From assembly GCF_009801115.1 (NCBI RefSeq), contig NZ_VTOL01000008.1, forward strand, positions 345,883 through 409,882: a DNA stretch of 64,000 nt, in the 5' to 3' direction. Source of the DNA: Dyadobacter sp. 3J3 (GTDB taxonomy: Bacteria; Bacteroidota; Bacteroidia; Cytophagales; Spirosomataceae). Each line of letters starts with the position of its first letter. Within the stretch, counting starts at the first letter, position 1. Position numbers and translations under genes: made by a program. The notes below the pieces were generated by a model. That model was not told where the DNA came from, made no database searches, and saw only the letters and a program-made list of their open reading frames with translations. Below are positions 58,958 through 64,000 of this stretch, piece after piece.

Positions 58958-60883
58958 TCAAAACTTCCTAAACCAGTTAATCTCGGATGGAATTGGCTTT
59001 TCAAGCGGAGCCATCGGAATTCCCTGTCTTCTTTTAATCGTATCTTTTACAACGGGTTTAGACGGAGGTGGCAGGATTACGTTCTTCATAAAATCCGCTT
59101 TCATGATTCTTTCCTCTAAGGCCTTATTCGTAATTTTCCTCGTCAAGTATTTTTCAATGATCAGGTTGGCAATTGGTGCCGCTGCCGAACCTCCTGCCCC
59201 TGCATTTTCAACAAAAACAGCAATGGCAATTTTTGGATCATCCACGGGCGCAAAGGCAATAAAAATCGAATGGTCCATCCCGCGTTTATTTTGAGATGTT
59301 CCCGTTTTACCTGCAATCGTAATCCCTTCCACACGGGACCTTCTTGCCGTTCCACCTTCTACTGCGCCCACCATTCCTTCAATCACCGGCTCAAAATTAC
59401 GAGGCTCAACGCCTGTCTCATGTTTTATCAAAAAGTCAGGATTTACTGTCTTACTTTCTCCAACGCCATGAATTACGTGAGGCGTGTAATAATAACCTCG
59501 GTTTGCAATAATGGCAGCCACATTCGCCATTTTTAAGGGCGTGATCAGGATTTCTCCTTCACCAATACTTAACGAATAAATGTTTGAGAACTTCCAGCGA
59601 TTCTCGCCATAGATCTTATCGTAATATTTTTTATCAGGCAAATTCCCCTTACGCTCACTCGGCAAATCAATTCCCAACTGCTGACCTATACCAAATTTAC
59701 TGATCTTATCATGCCAAACGTCCAACCCGGCAGCTGATGCTTTAAAGGTATTTGATATATTATTATTGTAAATAATCCGACGAAAAACATTGTAGAAATA
59801 AGGGTTGCATGAATGCGTAACACCAAGCGCAACCGTGGGAGTACCCGGGTGATTGTGACAGCCGATCGGACAATTTGCATGTGTAAAACCACTATGCGGC
59901 GTAATCACACCTTCCTGCAAACCGATAAGCGCCTGAATTAATTTAAAAGTAGATCCTGGCCGATAACTGGCCATAACCGGGCGATTAAACAAAGGTTTGT
60001 ATGGATTACGGTAAAGAGCGGTGTAGTTTTTTGAAAAATGTCGTGTGGCCAAAAAGTTTGGATCATACGTTGGAGCAGAAACCATGGAAATAATCTGTCC
60101 CGTTTTGGGTTCAATCGCTACAATACTTCCTACTTTATTCATCATCAAACTATCCGCATATTGCTGAATATCAATATCAATACCAGAATAAAGATTTGCT
60201 CCGGCAACGGCCATCGTATCCAGCTCGCCACCTTTCCAGGCACCTTTGTAAACACCGCTTACATTTTGCATGACGAACTTTGTACCGCGTTTCCCACGCA
60301 ATTCATTTTCGTAAATCTTTTCGATACCGGTTTGCCCGATGTAGTCACTCTGACGATAATAAGGCTCCTCCTGTTTTTCAAGCTGTTTTTTACTGATCTC
60401 ACTTACGTAACCCAACGTGTTGGCAAGCGTTGCGCCTTTATATGTACGCATTGAACTTTTGGCAAATTCAAAACCGGAATAATCCACCATGATATCCTGA
60501 ATAGACGCGAAATCTTCCTTGGATAATTGCCGTAAAAATATCGACGGTTTCACTCTGGAATAGCTGCCGGCTGCGGTTATAAGACTATCAAATTCACGTT
60601 TTTCGATACCGAGAACCCTGCAAAAACGCAAAGTATCGTCCACCTTCACTTTGTAAGGTGTTACTAATAAATCGTAAACAGGCGTATTATATACAATTAA
60701 CTTCCCGTTGCGGTCATAGATCTGGCCACGGAAAGGAACTTCAATGACACGTTTGATGGAGTTACTGGAAGATTCTATGGAATAACTTTCGTCCAGGACT
60801 TGTAAATAAAATAAACGAAACAGGTAAATAAAACCTATTAAAGCAAAAAAGCCAATAATAACAAAGCGACGATTTTCAAGCAT
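58958..60883 (-). CDS. mrdA: Penicillin-binding protein 2 (elongasome transpeptidase)
   Basis: A 641-residue class B PBP. One membrane helix (about 6-26) is followed by the PBP dimerisation domain (about 55-215) and the transpeptidase domain (about 255-610). The motifs are SYRPGSTFK with Ser at about 310, SCN at about 356 (THSCNPYFYN) and KTGTSQ at about 527. It cross-links peptidoglycan during cell elongation together with RodA, encoded 51 bases downstream. The upstream mreBCD genes are not in the window; an NFACT gene precedes. Confidence 0.95.
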   Translation of the reverse strand: MLENRRFVIIGFFALIGFIYLFRLFYLQVLDESYSIESSSNSIKRVIEVPFRGQIYDRNGKLIVYNTPVYDLLVTPYKVKVDDTLRFCRVLGIEKREFDSLITAAGSYSRVKPSIFLRQLSKEDFASIQDIMVDYSGFEFAKSSMRTYKGATLANTLGYVSEISKKQLEKQEEPYYRQSDYIGQTGIEKIYENELRGKRGTKFVMQNVSGVYKGAWKGGELDTMAVAGANLYSGIDIDIQQYADSLMMNKVGSIVAIEPKTGQIISMVSAPTYDPNFLATRHFSKNYTALYRNPYKPLFNRPVMASYRPGSTFKLIQALIGLQEGVITPHSGFTHANCPIGCHNHPGTPTVALGVTHSCNPYFYNVFRRIIYNNNISNTFKASAAGLDVWHDKISKFGIGQQLGIDLPSERKGNLPDKKYYDKIYGENRWKFSNIYSLSIGEGEILITPLKMANVAAIIANRGYYYTPHVIHGVGESKTVNPDFLIKHETGVEPRNFEPVIEGMVGAVEGGTARRSRVEGITIAGKTGTSQNKRGMDHSIFIAFAPVDDPKIAIAVFVENAGAGGSAAAPIANLIIEKYLTRKITNKALEERIMKADFMKNVILPPPSKPVVKDTIKRRQGIPMAPLEKPIPSEINWFRKF

Positions 60884-60977
60884 TCTGCACTAAATATTCC
60901 TGTTCTCTCAATTTTAATACGAAGTTCGTGATATCGAAAGACTTATCAAAGCCATTTGATACCTAAAATATCATACT

Positions 60978-62552
60978 TTATTCTCCTGCCGGAACTACCA
61001 TGATTACGTCCTCTTTATCAATCACAACGGCACCTTCCGGAAGTCCTTTCGGTTTGCGGACATATTTTTTGGGTGTAACAATGACAGGACATAAACTATC
61101 TGTACGCCTTTTCGAATGCCAGGCAGCCAACTGCGCCGCTTTTTCGATCACAGGAGCAGGAAATTTCTTACCGGATTGATGTTTTATAACAACATGAGAG
61201 CCTGTTACGTCTCTTGCATGCAGCCATAAATCTTCCTTATGCGCATACTGTTTAGTCAACAAATCGTTGTTTTTCGCGTTTTTCCCAATTAAAATCGAAA
61301 ACCCAAGAAAGTCTACTTTTTTAAACAAATCCGCCTGCTGTACCGAAGCTGCATTCCCTCCGCCTAATCCATTTGCCTTGATAAAAGTCCTGAACTCTCG
61401 TAATAAGTCGATGGCCTCAATAGATTTTACAAAACCCGTCATTTTCTCCTTATCCTTTTCTCTCGCATCAAGACTATCATGCAAACGGGCAATTTCGATC
61501 TTTTCGTTTTTCGATTTCCGGTAATAACCTTCCGCTGTTTTCTGCGGTGTAAGATCTTTTTTGAGACGAATTTTTATAGTTTGATCCCGGTAAAAATCAT
61601 ATAATTCTACCGATTCTGCCCGGTCAGGAATTTGATGAAGGTTTGCCATTATAATATTGGCGATTTCATCATTTTTGGTTCCCTCTTCCAGCTCAACTAA
61701 CTTTTTAAACGTATTGTCAAGATAATTTTCAGTTTGGGAAATGCGCTTCCTCAGGACTCTTAGTATCTCAGCCTTTTCTCTTTCAATACCTGTAAGGCGA
61801 ATGAAAGCGTAATAATATGCATTTAAAGCTTCAATAGGATCATTGTAAGTTTCGACAATTTCACCGACCGGCAACAAAGAAAGTACAGGAACAAGCTCGA
61901 TTTTTGTAATATAAAAAACCGGAGTTTTAAGCTGTTTTAAAACAGTATGAACAATATCCCAACGCCTTTCCGCATGTGTTATTTCTTGTAATAAACCATT
62001 CAGGTATTTATTGACGAGTTTTCCAAACGTTGGAAAAAGAGGTTCAAAACGCAGATCATTTTTTACAAAAGCTTCAAAAGACTGGTCAATCTGCCGGTCG
62101 AGTGTTTCCAGTGAAAGTGTTAGATCGGCAGCAAGCTTACTATTAAATAGTTGATTAACAGACCCTTCTTTATCAAAAGAAATCAGGTTAGACCTGTTTC
62201 CAAATAGTTTCAAAACCAGAATTTCACCATTTTTAAAAATGATTTCAATTGCTCTTTCATTGGTAAAAACCCGCACATGAATAATCTGCCGGTTGTATAA
62301 ATGCGTAAAAAGATTGACGCTGTTTCTGCGAGCCCGGTCAAATTTGTCAGGAAAACTCAGACAGGCAAAATCAGAGCGTAAGGTTGCCTTGATAAAAAAC
62401 GGATTTGATAAAACGTCGTCAACCTCCGATTCAGCAAAAACCAGAACGATCTCATCCTTCTCCTGGCTGAATGCTTCAATGAATTTTTTTCCGGCCAACT
62501 CCTGATTAAGGCGCGGAGCAAGTTTTTTTAAGAAATAATAATTTTGGTGCAC
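60978..62552 (-). CDS. NFACT-domain protein (RqcH/Tae2-like)
   Basis: A 524-residue protein. An N-terminal NFACT-N domain (about 1-230) is followed by a long coiled-coil region (about 270-410) and the C-terminal NFACT-R domain containing KEDLWLHARDVTGSHVVIKH, the RNA-binding signature. The family includes bacterial RqcH, which rescues stalled large ribosomal subunits by adding alanine tails, and fibronectin-binding-annotated homologues; Bacteroidota homologues are less studied, so function is by analogy. It precedes PBP2 with 94 bases between. Confidence 0.88.
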   Translation of the reverse strand: MHQNYYFLKKLAPRLNQELAGKKFIEAFSQEKDEIVLVFAESEVDDVLSNPFFIKATLRSDFACLSFPDKFDRARRNSVNLFTHLYNRQIIHVRVFTNERAIEIIFKNGEILVLKLFGNRSNLISFDKEGSVNQLFNSKLAADLTLSLETLDRQIDQSFEAFVKNDLRFEPLFPTFGKLVNKYLNGLLQEITHAERRWDIVHTVLKQLKTPVFYITKIELVPVLSLLPVGEIVETYNDPIEALNAYYYAFIRLTGIEREKAEILRVLRKRISQTENYLDNTFKKLVELEEGTKNDEIANIIMANLHQIPDRAESVELYDFYRDQTIKIRLKKDLTPQKTAEGYYRKSKNEKIEIARLHDSLDAREKDKEKMTGFVKSIEAIDLLREFRTFIKANGLGGGNAASVQQADLFKKVDFLGFSILIGKNAKNNDLLTKQYAHKEDLWLHARDVTGSHVVIKHQSGKKFPAPVIEKAAQLAAWHSKRRTDSLCPVIVTPKKYVRKPKGLPEGAVVIDKEDVIMVVPAGE

Positions 62553-62637
62553 TTTGTTTGTTTTAACTATTGTTACTTTCTGATGAAGGTTACACAGAGA
62601 ACCACTGAGATAAAAAGAGAGGCACAGAGTTTTTTAT

Positions 62638-63705
62638 TTAAATGGAATTGATTGTCTGCTGATGCTTTGAAACCTCTTCCGAATAACCATTTATTTCAAG
62701 CCATTCGTCATTGTAATAAGTATTCATATATCGTTCTCCCGAATCACATATTAATGTAACGATTGAACCGGATTCTCCGTTTGCTTTCATTTCTTTTGCC
62801 AGTTCCAATACTCCCCAGAAATTTGTTCCTGTTGAGCCACCAACTCTTTTATTTAACAAAGTAGTAAGTGTTAACATCGCAGCAAAACTTCCTGCGTCAG
62901 GTACCTGGATCATATGATCCACAACGGTTCGTAAAAACGAAGGTTCTACTCTCGGCCTGCCTATGCCTTCCACTCTTGATCCAATTTCACTGCATAATTC
63001 CGGATTATTATTTTTCCAAAAATCATAAAAAACCGAGTTTTCAGGATCCACAACGCAGATTTGGGTGGCATGTTGTTCGTAACGTACATAGCGGCCAAGT
63101 GTTGCAGAAGTTCCTCCGGTACCTGCACCCGTTACAATCCATTTTGGAACCGGATGATTTTCATACTTCATCTGACGGAAAATAGATTCTGCAATATTGT
63201 TGTTGCCACGCCAATCCGTTGCTCTTTCGGCAAAGGTAAACTGATCCATAAAATGGCCTTTTGTTTCCTGAGTAATCTGGTGCGACGCCTCATATACCTC
63301 TGCCGGATGATTTACAAAATGACACCTTCCTCCATAAAATTCAATCGCCTGAATTTTATCCGGACTTGTTGATTTCGGCATCACAGCCACAAAGGGTAAG
63401 CCCAAAAGTCTGGCAAAGTATGCCTCTGAAACGGCAGTCGAACCACTTGATGCTTCAACGATTGTGGTTCCTTCATGTACCCAGCCATTACAAATCGCAT
63501 ACAAAAACAAAGATCTGGCCAGCCTGTGTTTCAAACTGCCCGACGGATGCGTTGATTCATCTTTAAAATAAAAATCGATATCGGGAAATGAAGGAAGTTT
63601 CAGTGAAATAAGATGTGTATCCGCTGAACGCTGATAATCCGATTCTATTTTTGAAATGGCATTTCCGATCCAGGAAGTTTTATCTATATGTAATGGGTGG
63701 CTCAT
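62638..63705 (-). CDS. PLP-dependent cysteine synthase-like enzyme
   Basis: A 355-residue fold-type II PLP enzyme. The PLP-binding Lys59 is in DESTHPSGSLKHRLARS, and VEASSGSTAVSEAYFA and VTGAGTGGTSATLGRYV bind substrate and phosphate respectively. It belongs to the cysteine synthase/cystathionine beta-synthase group; the substrate loop differs from CysK (SGSTAVSEA rather than TSGNTG), so it could be another beta-replacing or beta-eliminating enzyme. Precise substrate is unknown. Downstream is the NFACT gene with 85 bases between. Confidence 0.85.
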   Translation of the reverse strand: MSHPLHIDKTSWIGNAISKIESDYQRSADTHLISLKLPSFPDIDFYFKDESTHPSGSLKHRLARSLFLYAICNGWVHEGTTIVEASSGSTAVSEAYFARLLGLPFVAVMPKSTSPDKIQAIEFYGGRCHFVNHPAEVYEASHQITQETKGHFMDQFTFAERATDWRGNNNIAESIFRQMKYENHPVPKWIVTGAGTGGTSATLGRYVRYEQHATQICVVDPENSVFYDFWKNNNPELCSEIGSRVEGIGRPRVEPSFLRTVVDHMIQVPDAGSFAAMLTLTTLLNKRVGGSTGTNFWGVLELAKEMKANGESGSIVTLICDSGERYMNTYYNDEWLEINGYSEEVSKHQQTINSI

Positions 63706-63889
63706 TATAGGCTGATCATAGACTTTGCGATAATTTATACAAAGATTACAGCATATTTATGGAAAGCAAGGTGAGGAAGATTATATATATTTTTGATGAA
63801 TAATGATTGCGGTGATCTCGTATTTTAGAATAAGTAAGTATGAGTTTTTTATCTTAATTTAATTAACTTTAATTAGACAATATCACGAA

Positions 63890-64000
63890 TAGATTTGTAA
63901 GGGCATAAAAAAAAGCCGCCCATGTTTTTAAGTTTGTAGCTGTGAAACAAATAAACGAAAAAGCCCGGGCGACCTGCGACAAATTTAGAGCACTTACCAG
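63890..64000 (+). other. Candidate promoter and 5' end of an unidentified ORF at the window edge
   Basis: The 295-base stretch after the PLP enzyme gene contains an exact TAnnTTTG box, TAGATTTG, at 63890-63897. From GTG 63942 a frame runs open to the window end (VKQINEKARATCDKFRALT). GC-rich blocks GCCGCCC (63915 region) and GGGCGAC (63970 region) can pair over a 48-base loop. The ORF may be a transposase or another gene, but 19 residues are too few to decide. Nothing else is seen between 63706 and 63889. Confidence 0.3.

Noticed and set aside
57623..60883. FtsW/PBP3 division pair
   Set aside because: The gene order PBP2 then RodA, the protein lengths and the SEDS/PBP2 motifs fit the elongation pair; no ftsW-murG-like division cluster is around.
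1..64000. tRNA or rRNA genes
   Set aside because: I found no cloverleaf-like sequence or rRNA block in the intergenic regions; a tRNAscan run would be needed to exclude them formally.

Overview
The window looks like a chromosomal segment of a Bacteroidota bacterium, most likely from the Cytophagales (Dyadobacter/Spirosoma-like). The evidence is a SusC/SusD pair, TonB receptors with CarboxypepD_reg-type N-termini, Bacteroidota-style TAnnTTTG promoter elements, LytTR signalling, and an aryl-polyene/flexirubin pigment cluster. GC content is moderate to low and intergenic DNA is AT-rich. The genus assignment is an inference from gene content.

Layout. (1) 1-2.9 kb: an edge-truncated TPR-like gene, a DUF2975 membrane protein paired with a small HTH regulator, and a decayed HigA-like antitoxin/AbiEii-like toxin pair. 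(2) 2.9-8 kb: a TonB-dependent receptor divergent from a LytS-type sensor kinase and a LytTR response regulator. (3) 8.3-15.2 kb: SusC, SusD and a secreted M1 metallopeptidase, possibly a peptide-uptake locus. (4) 15.2-25.4 kb: a sulfatase pseudogene, a small lipoprotein, a GlxA-like regulator divergent from two tandem SRPBCC genes, an unrecognised gene behind stem-loops, a second M1 peptidase, an AraC regulator, a Tat-exported Gfo/Idh/MocA oxidoreductase and a small secreted protein. (5) 25.5-29.3 kb: a membrane pyrophosphatase carrying an extra C-terminal OmpA-like peptidoglycan-binding domain, then an MtfA-like peptidase.

(6) 29.4-50.4 kb: a large aryl-polyene/flexirubin-type cluster. Tyrosine ammonia-lyase would supply a 4-coumaroyl starter. 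Two ACPs, three ketosynthases with Cys-His-His triads, three ketosynthase-fold proteins without the Cys, FabG, two hot-dog dehydratase-like proteins and a thioesterase would build the polyene. An LpxL-like acyltransferase, a LolA-like carrier, a deacetylase, a GT2-DUF2062 protein and an MMPL-PlsC-methyltransferase trifunctional protein would transfer, decorate or export it, and two FAD enzymes would tailor it. No dialkylresorcinol genes (darA/darB) are visible here.

(7) 50.4-64 kb: mostly housekeeping. It holds GlpD, a LysM/BON protein, the rpsF-rpsR-rplI operon, a coiled-coil membrane protein, a YggS-type PLP protein, a GT9 heptosyltransferase-like protein, DUF423, a 12-copy TTAATGG array, rodA and PBP2, an NFACT protein, a PLP-dependent cysteine-synthase-like enzyme, and the start of an unidentified ORF at the right edge.

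The least ordinary items are the pyrophosphatase-OmpA fusion, the set of catalytically dead ketosynthase-fold proteins in the pigment cluster, the rpsF promoter nested in the upstream terminator with a hairpin at the predicted mRNA 5' end, and two clear gene-decay scars.
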